DNA of 64,000 nucleotides from Nematostella vectensis. Taxonomy: Eukaryota > Cnidaria > Anthozoa > Actiniaria > Edwardsiidae. The notes below the pieces were generated by a model. The model had not been told where the DNA came from. It made no database searches and saw nothing but the letters and a program-made list of their open reading frames with translations. The position numbers and the translations under genes were made by a program. Shown here one piece after another: positions 10,501-21,489 of this stretch. Every line of letters starts with the position of its first letter. Positions within the stretch are counted from its first letter, which is position 1. The stretch lies in assembly GCF_932526225.1 (NCBI RefSeq), contig NC_064034.1, positions 7,736,001 through 7,800,000 of the forward strand, written 5' to 3'.

Positions 10501-13500
10501 CTGAGTCGCTGATAATTACCAATAAGACTTAGCCTACCTGAGTCGCTGATAATTACCAATAAGACTAGCCTACCTGAGTCGCTGATAATTACCAATAAGA
10601 CTAGCCTACCTGAGTCGCTGATTATTACCAATAAGACGTAACCTACCTGAGCCGCTGATAATTACCAATAAGACTAGCCTACCTGAGTCGCTGATTATTA
10701 CCAATAAGACTAGCCTACCTGAGTCGCTGATAATTACCAATAAGACTTAGCCTACCTGAGTCGCTGATTATCACCAATAAGACTTAGCCTACCTGAGTCG
10801 CTGATAATTACCAATAAGACTAGCCTACCTGAGTCGCTGATTATTACCAATAAGACGTAACCTACCTGAGCCGCTGATAATTACCAATAAGACTAGCCTA
10901 CCTGAGTCGCTGATTATTACCAATAAGACTAGCCTACCTGAGCCGCTGATAATTACCAATAAGACTAGCCTACCTGAGTCGCTGATAATTACCAATAAGA
11001 CTTAGCCTACCTGAGTCGCTGATAATTACCAATAAGACTAGCCTACCTGAGTCGCTGATAATTACCAATAAGACTAGCCTACCTGAGTCGCTGATTATTA
11101 CCAATAAGACGTAACCTACCTGAGCCGCTGATAATTACCAATAAGACTAGCCTACCTGAGTCGCTGATTATTACCAATAAGACTAGCCTACCTGAGTCGC
11201 TGATAATTACCAATAAGACTTAGCCTACCTGAGTCGCTGATAATTACCAATAAGACTTAGCCTACCTGAGTCGCTGATTATTACCAATGTGACTAGCCTA
11301 CCTGAGCCGCTGATGATTACCAATAAGACTAGCCTACCTGAGTCGCTGATTATCACCAATAAGACTTAGCCTACCTGAGTCGCTGATAATTACCAATGAC
11401 ATTACTCTTTGCAATTTGCCTTCCTCTTGACATTACCCTGATCAGAACAGGGGATGTCTATATCCTACCCTATCTGCCCCTATCTGAGGTTCAATCGATA
11501 GAGAACACATCAATCGATAGAGAAGGGAAGGTAAACTTTTTTCTCAATGGACTTATGCCCTTTGTGACTTACCTATGTAAGGGGCATTGCCCTGTGGTAA
11601 AAAACATTTATTTATTCTCACTTACCCTTCATCAAGCATGTCGTACTGCCCTAACTCGTTCCCCACTAAAATAGCATTTTCTGCTATTGCCGTGAAGAGT
11701 TTATCGGGGCTGTCTTTAAACATCAGCTCCGCGTTTGAACCTTGGAGTATTCCAAGGCGGGATCCGGAATTTGGATCTCGAAGCTGGAAAATAAAAGTTG
11801 GTGGAGTGAGCTTATTTGGAAGAACGCTCATGCGTGACAGGAAAGGTTGGTATACCCTGGGTTGAAGGAGCCCAATCACAACAAGAACACAAACACACAA
11901 AGCACTTTCATCATCTAATCACAAGTAACTAATAGATAAATCACGTTTTGATACTCAAGTATTGAATTCTAGGTGGTTACTTTAGAGTTTTCTTGCAAAG
12001 AGGGCGTTGTATTTTCAAACGTAAAAAATAACAAAGGAGCGGCTGACCGACATTCTTAAAGATAAGACATGGTAAGGATGGTAAGGTTATTGAGTGGGAG
12101 TGAAGGGTTAGGGTAGGGTAAACTAGAAAACAAAGTAAGGCGAAGTTAGAGTTGAGCGGGGTACAGCTAACCGAGTTAGAGTCAGTAAAATCAGGTGGTA
12201 AATCGAGCTCAAGTGTTCTACAGGGCCGTAGCAAGGGGTGGAGTACTAGGGGCGTATACTAATAATATCGTAATATATAGGGAAATCACCAGTAGTGGTT
12301 GTGCACCCGTAATAAATGTAAAAGGATCGTGCCACTCTCCCTTTCTGCCAATATGGTTCTGTTCGAGGATGTGAAAAGGCCCCTGAGGCGTGATAATGAG
12401 ACAAGTGACGATAGGGTGAGATTGGGTGAACAGGGATGAGCTTTGGTGAGCGAGGGCGATCAACTATGTTAAGGTGAGCTCGTACCGAAAGATGTACAAT
12501 TACACTTGCCTTTGGATCACGTATACCCGTTATTGGAAATGTAACTTTTACTTCCATCAAGGACACCGTTAGATTTGCGATGTAGGTAGAAATTAAAACC
12601 AGAGTCCCAAAGGAGAACACGGCATAGGTAAACCTTGCACTGGGGCGTGCCCGCTGTCACGTCGTCCAGGTTGATCTTAAACACGGTGCTGGAGAGATAC
12701 GAGAAACTGTCGCGCAGAGTAAACACTTGGAAGTGATGCTTGTGGCCATAGGGACTGTACTTGTCGATGATCCAAACGACAATGACCAGAATAACACTTG
12801 CAGCTCCAAATGTGATCCATAAGGAAGTACTGAACGGCTTCGTGAACCCGAACCAGTCGTGCGACGTATAAGAACTTTTTACAGCCATCACGATGACTCG
12901 GTCGTGATATATAAAAGGGACATTCGAAAAATCAACCACTTCTTCCCTCGCAAGAGACAATTCTAAACTAGTGAGAGCAAGCTCAGCCTTGCCGTCAATT
13001 AAATCCCCGATCATTCCATACCACCTTTTCGAATTCCTGTCATAAACACCATATTTTCCGTCTTCGACAATGTAGACTTCAGCCTTAAAGTCCAAGTCCC
13101 TCTCCAAGCTTATGAGAATATCAATAACAAATCCTTTGCAGCAGAAATGCTTTGCTCGAGTTATTGTCGCATTATCGTCATCCATCTCGTGGCTGAACAT
13201 TGTACACATATGCGATAGGATGCACTCCTTGGATGACTCAACTTCATAAACGCTTTTATAGCAAAGTACGTCCAGTATTACGACAACACAGAGTGCATTT
13301 GGATCCTTGCACTTCAGCTTTGGCCTCAGCAGGTTATCAAACATCTCTACTTTGCCACCGGCCACCATGCCGACATTTTCGACACCTTGGCCGAATGGCA
13401 ACAACTTATTTATTATGAATTCCGTGTTTGCTTGATCTCCAACAGGTGAAAGCTGAATGTTGATTTGTTTAAGTAGTTTCTCGGCGCCCTCAAAGCTATT

Positions 13501-16500
13501 TGAAATAATAGCTAAATAAATGATGATGGTGATTATGACGTTGTGCAGGTGTCGATCTGTTGTTGTGTGTTGTGTTGCGGTATAATGTGTAACAAACATG
13601 AAAATATATTGCGATATTTTCGAAAACATTGTGCGGAATTGCAGGCCCTCTCTAAGATTATAATAGAGAACTTGATGCCAAACTGTACAGGCTATTCGAA
13701 TATGGCGAGTAAAACGAATTGTGGTCATTTTGCCGACAAACCAGTTCCCCGACAACCCTGGTTAGTTTGCCAACAGCCCTTGTCGGTTCGCCGTAGTATA
13801 TCTACAACAGCGTTCTGCCTGCCTACTTCTAACGATTCGGCAACCAATGAGAACATGCATTAAGGTGAAAACGAGGGTAATGTCGAGTAATGACTCACCG
13901 ATTAAATAATGACAAATTGTCTTGATCCGTTCCAGAAAAGCAATCGTGCGTCTTGTTATTCGAGGACTTTTTCACCGTTGCATCCGTTAGTCTTATCGCA
14001 TCGCTTGTTAGAACGTCCATGTAACCTTCCATTTTGATAAGTAGAACATCGCTTCTTTTGGAATCCAGCTCCAGTCTTTCCTCACTCCCGTCGCCGACTA
14101 TAACAGTCTTCACGAGTGAATGAAAATTGTATATGGCGTCCCTCAAGGCTCTATCTATAATAGAGCTCTCGAGGAACACAACTAGCACAAAATCTTTGTT
14201 AGAATCAATCTTTTGGAGGGCATTGTTTAGATTGTTTTCAAAATCTCCAGCGATGGCCGAGTAGGTAATGTTAATAGTTAACTTTGTCGACAGCAGCTCA
14301 GGTAGGATGCTGTTTGTCTGGGTCCGAGTCCCGAGAAGAAATACATGCGTAGCTGAAGAAATGTCCGCCATTTGCGAGATAATGCTGGACACCGCGACAG
14401 GCGAAGCGCCGAGTGTGACGTATGGTTGAGCCTTGGAAGTTACATTAATATTAATGCATAACGTCAGGCAGTGAACACGGAGTGGTAGTGTAAGTACACA
14501 AGGACCAGTGCCGTACATTACTATTTTTGGTTATATCGATTTACCTACTTATTATGCAAATATTCAAAATGGCCGCGCGGAATTTGAAACTTGAATTTGT
14601 TTTGTAAGCGAGACGTCGCATCGCAAAAAGCGACCAAAACAGCAAAGTATCCTGCTCTATACCAAGTTTGATATTTGATTGATGAGTTCCTGTGCTCGAA
14701 AGTAAAATATCGTTTGGGAAATCTTTTCAAATTGAGCGCTTTTATTGGAGGCTGCCGTAAAATCGAACTCTTTTCGTAATGTTTACGTTTAGAAAAAGAG
14801 AAATATGAGTGTGATGGCCCAAATTCTACGGCTTAGAACCTTGACAGGACTAAACTAGGATAAATTAGGATCATGGCATACTAAAACAATTTTCACCACA
14901 AGCCGGGTATGGTGAAAGTTGAGGAGAGCGGAGGTTGAATTGTGAGGACAAAAGTGCGAGTCAAGGCCCAACGTCTATACAACAGGGAAAAATCGCAGAA
15001 GAATAGGTATGAAAATTCGTGTCAACATTTAGCCGAAAAGCATTTTACCCTACCCTTGTCTCTTGGGGGTTCGCTTCTTATCATTCTTTAGCTAAATGTC
15101 TTGCCCTGCGACCACCAAAACAACATGGGGGGGGCACTCTAGCTGTAAACATGACTGTTGGTTCCGACAGATACGAACATTTTATGCCCCCAAAAGAATG
15201 GAACCGCGCCACCTCTAAGAATATACCCTCTAAGAATATACCTGCATCTGAACTCTATACCCAAAACTCCACCAAGAATAGATAGCCCCCCCTTCCCCCC
15301 AAAAAGTAAACCAAATCCGAGTTCTATTCGTAAATCATACAAAAGCTTGAAACTTGCCAGTCCCGTAAAAAGTTTTAGAAGGAAAATTTGCTTATCAAAT
15401 TTACTTTATTTTTATTCCCTTTTATAAAAAAAAAACTCTATCCTCCTCACCTCCAAGGCCCTAGTCATCAAACCCGGTACAATTTTACTTCCTTGTCTTC
15501 GCACCTCGTGTGAGCACACCACATGTGACATGCCCTCAGTCATCACAACCTCACTCCCCTTACCATGCATTTCTCAACCTTTAATTTTACACTCTATGCC
15601 TTTTCCTATTTGTCTGCACACACCATAAAATAGCCCTCATTGAGTAAGCGCATTACATAGCCACTCAAACCAGTGCCCCCCTCTAAAATCTAATGCTAGA
15701 GGGGCATAATAGGTTAAAATAAGCATTTGCGATTAGAACTTTTTGATGAATTAGCCCCCCTACTCATCCTCAAAAATACCCAAACCTGAGTTCTATACAT
15801 AAAATATACCAAGCATAGAAACTTACCTCCCAAATAAATAACCAAACCTAAATTCTATAGCCCAAGCATACAAAATCTTGCTATAAGGGAGCTTCAACTC
15901 TCAGATTTGCTTATTAAATAAAATCAATTTTATTCCATTTTTATAAAAAAGACAACAAACAAACTCTGTGCAATAGGCACTGAGATAAAAAATGGGCCTG
16001 AAGTATCACCAAATATAAATATTTATTTTCCATACAGTATGATATCTATGACTGCACAATCATACTCCTAGAATCTCCAAGGCCTAGTAATCAAACCTAG
16101 TACAAGAAGGGTAAAAAGAAGGGCATAATATGCTAAAATAAGCATTTGCGATAAGGACTTTTTGTCAAATTAGCCCCCCCCCCCCCCAAAAAAAAAAAAA
16201 AATACCCAAACCTGAGTTCTATACATAAAATATAGAAACTTACCTCCCAAACAATTACTCAAACCTATATACCCCAAACATATAAATTCTTAATATCACT
16301 ATAGTTTTAAAAGGGAGCTTCAACACTCAGACTTGCCTATCAAATCAAATTAATTGAATTCCCTTTTTATAAAAAAAGACTCTTTGCGCATATAATAGAG
16401 ACTGGCGAGAAAAAAAAATAAACCTGAAGTATCACCAAATATGAATAGATATTTTCCATATGGTATCTGCTCTAGTGAAGCTTGGAGCCTCTGGTACCCA

Positions 16501-19500
16501 GGGTATGACTACACTCCCATTCTCCTATTATCCCCAAGGCCTAGTAATCAAACATGGTACAAGTTTACTTCATCTTCACAACCTGTGTCAGCACCCCCAA
16601 TTAGACATACCCTTAGTCACCACCCCTTTGCCCTTACCATGCCTTTTCCTCACCCTAGTTTACACTTTATGCCTTTCTCCATTTGTCTGCACACACAATG
16701 AAATACACCCTCAATGGCTCTAACTTGGTGTTAGAACCTGTGTATTAAGCACGATTTGTGTCACAAAACTTCCTTTTTTGATAAAATGAATCATGATTAA
16801 AACAGAGCTGGATACAAAGAAGTCCTTTGGGGATGGTTCTGACACCGAGGTATACATACACCCCTCATTGAATAAGCACATTACATAGCCCCTCAAACAA
16901 GTGCCCCCTCTAGAATCCATTTATAAGAAAGCCATAATGTGAGCATTTGCGGTAAGGACTTTTTCTACAACGAGTAATAGCAAACTAATGCAGCAATGAA
17001 TAATGACTGCCATCCCTGAGATTTACTGATCATAGCAAATCTATTTATTCCAGGATCAAATATAAACATTTAAACAGTACTTTCATGTAGTGTCTTTAAA
17101 TTGCATACAATAAACAGTGACTCGCGGCCAATCTGTATACGATTTAGCTTCATTTTTTTTTAATGAGACTCGCTGCCATTCTGTATAAGATTCATTTTAG
17201 TTTCAATATCCCAGCTAAAATTTTTCTTGGAGTGTCTTTATTCCGAGTGCGAAAGCAAGATAAATCCAGGGAAATTTTGTGCATTTGTATGACTTGATGA
17301 AACGTACAACTAGATAATTGGTGATCCATGTTATAGCCTGCTAGCAGTGGCTTACCCTTCCGCGTTCATTACAGTACGATTCGGTGAAGTCGTAAAAATA
17401 ACCCTGCAAATGAGGTCTGTTGCCGATGAGAAACATCACAAATAGGGTATATATGACGCACTGAGTCGGTGAAATCCCTGCTTAAACAGATAAGAAGAAA
17501 TCACTGCTAGCAGAGAGTTAAAAAGCGGCGTTCAACATGATTTTCCCGATTCGACGGAACCGCCATTTTGTTTTCCCACTCTGAGTTGAGGCGTGTCCGC
17601 GTGAGACTGGGCATAGTAATACTCATCTCTGATTGGTTAATTAGATTGTTTATCAAATATAACCAAAAATGGTAATGTTCCGCACTGAGGAAAATCACAC
17701 TACTAGACTTGTTTGGTGTTATTTGTCTGTACAAATAACCTTGAGACATATTAATTCTGCTCAGAAAAGGATTCAAATATCCACAAAAAATCAAGATTTC
17801 AATTCCCTAATAATCAGAATTCAGAGCCGTAGCAGGCCTCGAAGTCTCGGTACAGAATCATCAAGAAAGTTGTGGGGGCAAAGCCTCGCCCCTACTGGTA
17901 ATTTCCTTATATATTTTGAAAATATTAGGGGGGGGAGGCAAGTGTCCCACCCATCCCCTGCTACGGCCCTGGAAATACTCATTTATAGTTTGTTGTTTTG
18001 AAGATTTCTGTACGAAAAGAGTGTATCGAGGCTTATTCGTACAGACGTATTTTGTGTTCACCCATCCCCTGCTACGGCCCTGGTTACGGAAGTCATTTAC
18101 AGTTTGTTGTTTGTTTGCAAAGAAAAAAGTCAAACACGCGGGAAGGAGAAGCAAAGGATCTCAATCCGGAGGGAGCGAAAACTGTCCTCCTAAATTTAAT
18201 GGCTGCTATTGGGTAAGTGTATAGATCTTAACAGGGCAAAATCGGCCCGATAAGATGATAAGATAAAACTGCCACTAGGCTTATACATTGGCTTTTCTAC
18301 CTTCCCAAGGATTCTTCTTTTTGCGGGGCATGTTTGTCATATATACTAAATATACTAAAAATGATCGAAAATTGTAGAACAGAGTAACCGAAGTGTGAGC
18401 GCTAGCGCACAAATCACAACACTCGTGGCGCGTTGCTCGGTAACGAGTCTAATGATAACAGGATTAAAAGATTATAACGCGAAATATGTCATGCTTATAA
18501 TTCTCCTAAAAACGTTTTTCGCTTTTATTTTCTAAAATGAAATCGATACCGTAAATATTATTCCAGAATATGGTAGTATTCAATGTAAGGACTCAGTTAA
18601 TGTAAAAATCGTATTTTCGGTATTTCCGTCCACACGAAACTGTTCCATAACCAGTACTCTGTGAGTCACATCTCCATAAATCTGTATGCTATGCAGTCTA
18701 AACACTTCTGTTAGATAGTAGGAATATTATGGTTGCTTCTCTTAAAAAGGAACTTCAAAGGGTTCAAGCCCAGAATAATTTTTTGTCCTTTCGGTTTGAT
18801 TTATACTGATATTGTTTCACATAAATATAATTTGTCATTTATTCATTTTTTTATTTCTCAAAATGAGCATAAATATTTCAATCTACTTATCAATACCAAC
18901 TTCCTGAAAGTCCTGAAAGTTTTGGCCAAGGGAAAGGGAGGGAAGATCCTGGAAGGTGTTTAGAGAACTTGCTAGTGAAAAGGTCTAACACAAATGTCAG
19001 CTGCCTCAAACGGGTAAATTAAAAGGGTAATTATCAGAAAAAACAAAAAGATCTATAGTTATAGTATAAAAGTTTATGGTAATTTTGAGGATATTTGTTA
19101 AAAATAGTTTGCATGCATGGTTGTGAAAATTACAACACATCTCATAACACAGACTTTTGTGGAGCACAATATAAATAATCGATATGGCTCAAAAAAGCAA
19201 TCAGTAACTGATGCAATATTATTAATAGCTTCACGTACGACTGCGTACCTATGTTTACTTCTTACCTGAAGGCTTGTTTTGGTGAGCGTGTCTCCAACAC
19301 AGATAAATGGCATCGAGAAACCTCGAGCCAATTCCACAAATAAGTGATCAAGTTGGCTTTGAAGACATCCAATTATAAAAGTATCTTTGTGGTTTCCACA
19401 AAACACTTCCAAGTAATTGACAAAATTTGCTTTTTTCGCCGAGATTATGTTAATGTTAACCTGAGTGTTGGGGAAACTACTCGATATATTTTGAGCTGGA

Positions 19501-19589
19501 AAATATTCATCGCTGAGGATAATGTATGTTCTCGGTTGTTCTTGCTGCATCGATAATAGCAGAAACACCAAATTACTGAGGGCGAACAT
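7590..19589 (-). CDS. Ionotropic glutamate receptor, NMDA-like; five exons, one apparent frameshift
   Basis: Ligand-gated cation channel of the plasma membrane. Minus-strand exons by splice sites and phase: 19589-19266 (signal peptide MFALSNLVFLLLS and start of the amino-terminal domain), 14431-13899 (rest of that domain), 13495-12510 (ligand lobe S1, TM1, pore, TM3), 11783-11626 and 8064-7590 (lobe S2, TM4, short tail). Family signs include CCKGFVIDILISLERD in S1, ELSLAREEVVDFS with the ligand-binding Arg, TM1 ending WIIDKYSPYG, TM3 STYIANLTVSL in place of the usual SYTANLAAF, RLGILQGS, and TLDAFIDLTPYFEHF with the S2 acidic residue. The CC pair suggests the NMDA branch. Exons total 2476 nt, 825 codons plus one base. 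The extra base fits a C4 run at 12642-12645, where the frame changes between DDVTAGTP and SARFTYAVFSFGTL. Intron 3 uses a GC donor. It is either functional with an assembly error or recently damaged. Confidence 0.88.
8128..11395. repeat. 36-bp minisatellite filling receptor intron 4
   Basis: About 90 tandem units (length divided by unit) of a 36-bp repeat containing CCTGAGTCGCTGATAATTAC and AATAAGACTAGC, with frequent 37-bp variants (ACTTAGC). Because 36 is a multiple of three, the minus strand shows long meaningless frames of VIISDSGRLVLL repeats. The array begins about 65 bp from the acceptor of exon 5 and ends about 230 bp from the donor of exon 4. Variant blocks recur, such as a run of ACAAATAAG units near 8830, 9120 and 10180, so there is higher-order structure. 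On the transcribed strand each unit carries an ATCAG and a CTCAG/GTAGGC motif. Confidence 0.97.
12217..12500. repeat. Possible MITE remnant in receptor intron 3
   Basis: CAGGGCCGTAGCAAGGGG at 12221 matches the terminal sequence of the element at 17822-17972, which ends in the complement of CAGGGCCGTAGCAGGGG. No matching second end was found, so this is either one end of a decayed copy or chance. The rest of the intron (11784-12509) shows nothing recognisable. Confidence 0.35.
14612..17690 (-). repeat. Right arm of the 3 kb inverted repeat, in receptor intron 1
   Basis: Reverse-complement counterpart of 2713-5717. Outer end: the complement of TCAGTGCGGAACATTACC at about 17690. Inner end: the shared TTTTTGCGATGCGA, after which the two arms diverge. 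The arm sits wholly between receptor exons 1 and 2. The inverted pair therefore encloses exons 2-5 and the minisatellite, a 15 kb span in all. Poly-C/A runs occur at 16173-16201. No protein-coding capacity is recognised. Confidence 0.8.
17822..17972. mobile_element. Small hAT-like MITE in receptor intron 1
   Basis: The left end CAGAGCCGTAGCAGGCC and the right end CCCCTGCTACGGCCCTG are inverted versions of each other, around a short G-rich body (GGGGGGG at 17930). A second right-end-like sequence (CCCATCCCCTGCTACGGCCCTGG) recurs at 18061-18083. The CAGGG(C)CGTAGC terminus is typical of hAT-like miniature elements. No clear 8-bp target duplication was confirmed. Confidence 0.6.
18090..19095. 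other. Intron 1 remainder and 5' spacer, no further gene
   Basis: AT-rich sequence with no convincing exon, repeat array or RNA gene. A plus-strand frame at 18733-18963 has no recognisable domain and lies antisense in the receptor region. Confidence 0.4.
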
Positions 19590-19856
19590 TTTTGCAACGC
19601 TTGAAACCCTGCAGTCGCACCAAATGTCCCGGCTAGATATGACATGAATTTTTAAACGGTGCAGAAAGCTTGTTTTAATCAAATAACTGAGAGGCCTAGT
19701 TTAAGGGCCGCATTAACGTTGCGCCGTATAAAATTCGACTTTTAGTCGAAGTAAATAGAGCAGTGATTTTAGACGCCGTATAAAATTAGGCGTATATAAT
19801 TTTAATGGCCTAGCTAGTAGAGCCTGCGCTATTAGAACGTTTTCCCTTAAACGAGG

Positions 19857-20078
19857 CCTGAGAAGTGCTAATAGCTTTCAGGGCTCACTAATATGCAAAT
19901 GAGTAGATGAGATGAGCCTGGACAACCACGAAAAGTATTTCAAATTTATTTATTTTACTGAATAACCTGGAAGTTTAAAATCGATAAATCAGCCAAAAAA
20001 TCAATCTGCAATCCTGGCCACACTAATCTACTCATTTGAATATTAGTGAGCCCTGAAAGCTCAGCATCTCAAACCTTA
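19857..20078. mobile_element. Foldback MITE with about 37-bp inverted ends
   Basis: AGCTTTCAGGGCTCACTAAT at about 19872 is mirrored by its complement at 20040-20060. The match continues inward through CAAATGAGTAGAT with one mismatch, and more weakly outward (TGAGA..TGCT). The 110-base centre is AT-rich with no coding capacity. It lies just upstream of the receptor start codon (19589, minus strand), so it may overlap the promoter. Confidence 0.75.
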
Positions 20079-20415
20079 CGTGCCTTTGATTATGCAAATC
20101 TCCTAAAAAAAAACACGCATACAACCTTACAACCTGGCAAATAACGAAACTATTCTGTTGTTCTGTGTGCTTGAATATATAAAAAACGTCGCCATTTGAC
20201 TTTTGAAAAAAAAAAAAAGAATATGAACATTATGTTAGCGCACAGGCGAAACTTTATTTGAAACCGCTGGATATCTTTCGCGTGACTTTTGAAGCCTAAT
20301 TCGGCGTTTAAAACCAACGCCGTCTTATAGCCGAATTTTAATGACTGAGCTACATTTGCACTCATTATAATAACTTATGCAGTATATACGGTGCATGGAT
20401 ATGATACGGCTATCG

Positions 20416-20515
20416 AGGGGGCTACCGGGCTGACTGATGGGCTGGTCGGGGGGGGGGGGGGGCTACCGGGCTGACTGATGGGCTGGTCGGGGGGGCTACC
20501 GGGCTGACTAATATG
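20416..20515. repeat. Three-copy tandem repeat with G-runs
   Basis: Three copies of a roughly 46-bp unit (GGCTACCGGGCTGACT, then ATGGGCTGGTCGG), separated by G tracts, one of them 14 bases long. The opposite strand reads as Pro/Ser-rich repeats and is not a believable protein. Confidence 0.8.
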
Positions 20516-20819
20516 CTGGTGAGCTGGATGAGCTGCAGTGAAAGCGAGTAAAGAATAGCAAACGGATGCAGTCTGGTGGATTATGTTATAGTAATCAAAT
20601 CCTTTCAAAACTCCAAGTATTAAAAGTCCATTCATTGCTCCCTCATTTTTCGGATCACTGTCACATCACATATCACCTCAAAATTCCTAAGAGGCCGAAA
20701 ATGACAACGCAGTCACACAAACATGCATCACATGCTCGTTTACTTTCTCCCAAGAAAGCGCCAACGAAAATATTCGCACCATTCTTAACTCTGCAGAATA
20801 TCGAATAGCGACGCTTGCC

Positions 20820-21487
20820 TAAAAACGCCTGCTAGGGAGAATAGGGTATGCCTGGGTTTCACAAAATGAAATAGTAAATACAGAAAGCGTGTTAAACACC
20901 TAAGGCATTTAAAGACATTACAGAATTGGCTCAGTGAGTTATTTAATGACAACAGGAAAAATAGTAATGAACGCAATAAACTGAGAACTTTTAGACTGTT
21001 TAAAAATAAGTATGAGCTAGAAACCTACCTGCAGGTAGCTATCCCGTCTATAGAGCACAGAATTGCTCTAACTTGGCTAAGAATAAGTAACCATAATTTG
21101 CAAATTGAAAAAGGTAGGCACACAAGACCCTATACAAAGGCTGAAGAAAGAATTTGTCCGACATGTTAAAAAGATGAGTGCGAAACATACTTAAAAGAAA
21201 AAATCCTCCAAAATACACAAGCCACGAACACTTCAGAAAATAGAATTTTTAATCTAATAAAAAACCCTAAAGCTAATATAGTAGGGATGGCTGCAAAATT
21301 AGTATAAAAATACTTCTTACTAAGGGCAAATATTATTTTAAAATAAGGTTTTATCTTCTCTTATGTTCTTTTGTCTGTATAAATATATTTTTGAGAATTT
21401 GAATGGCTTATAATTTTTAATTTATTGGATTCACACTAATGTAAAAGTCTTTACACGGTACCAATAAAGTAATCTGTCTGTCTGTCT
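20820..21487 (+). mobile_element. 3' end of a non-LTR retrotransposon
   Basis: Plus-strand sequence encodes the C-terminal tail seen in metazoan LINE polyproteins: RTFRLFKNKYELETYLQVAI, PSIEHRIALTWLRISNHNL, then GRHTRPYTKAEERICPTC with an in-frame stop before DECETYLKEK. An AATAAAG follows, with a short tail of TCTG repeats (21470-21487), the kind of microsatellite tail made at LINE insertion. It is 5' truncated and broken. Confidence 0.75.
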
Positions 21488-21489
21488 GG

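Noticed and set aside
8221-10522. Long repetitive frames reading VIISDSGRLVLL
   Set aside because: They are the 36-bp intronic minisatellite read in one frame, with no start context, and are broken by 37-bp units.
8128-11395. CRISPR-like array
   Set aside because: Units are continuous with no unique spacers, in an animal gene intron with no cas genes.
16441-16723. Overlapping small frames in the right arm
   Set aside because: They lie in repeat sequence and are not conserved in the left arm.
2713-17690. Giant DNA transposon (Polinton/Maverick) bounded by the 3 kb arms
   Set aside because: None of the polymerase, integrase, protease or capsid genes is visible; the enclosed genes are host receptor exons.
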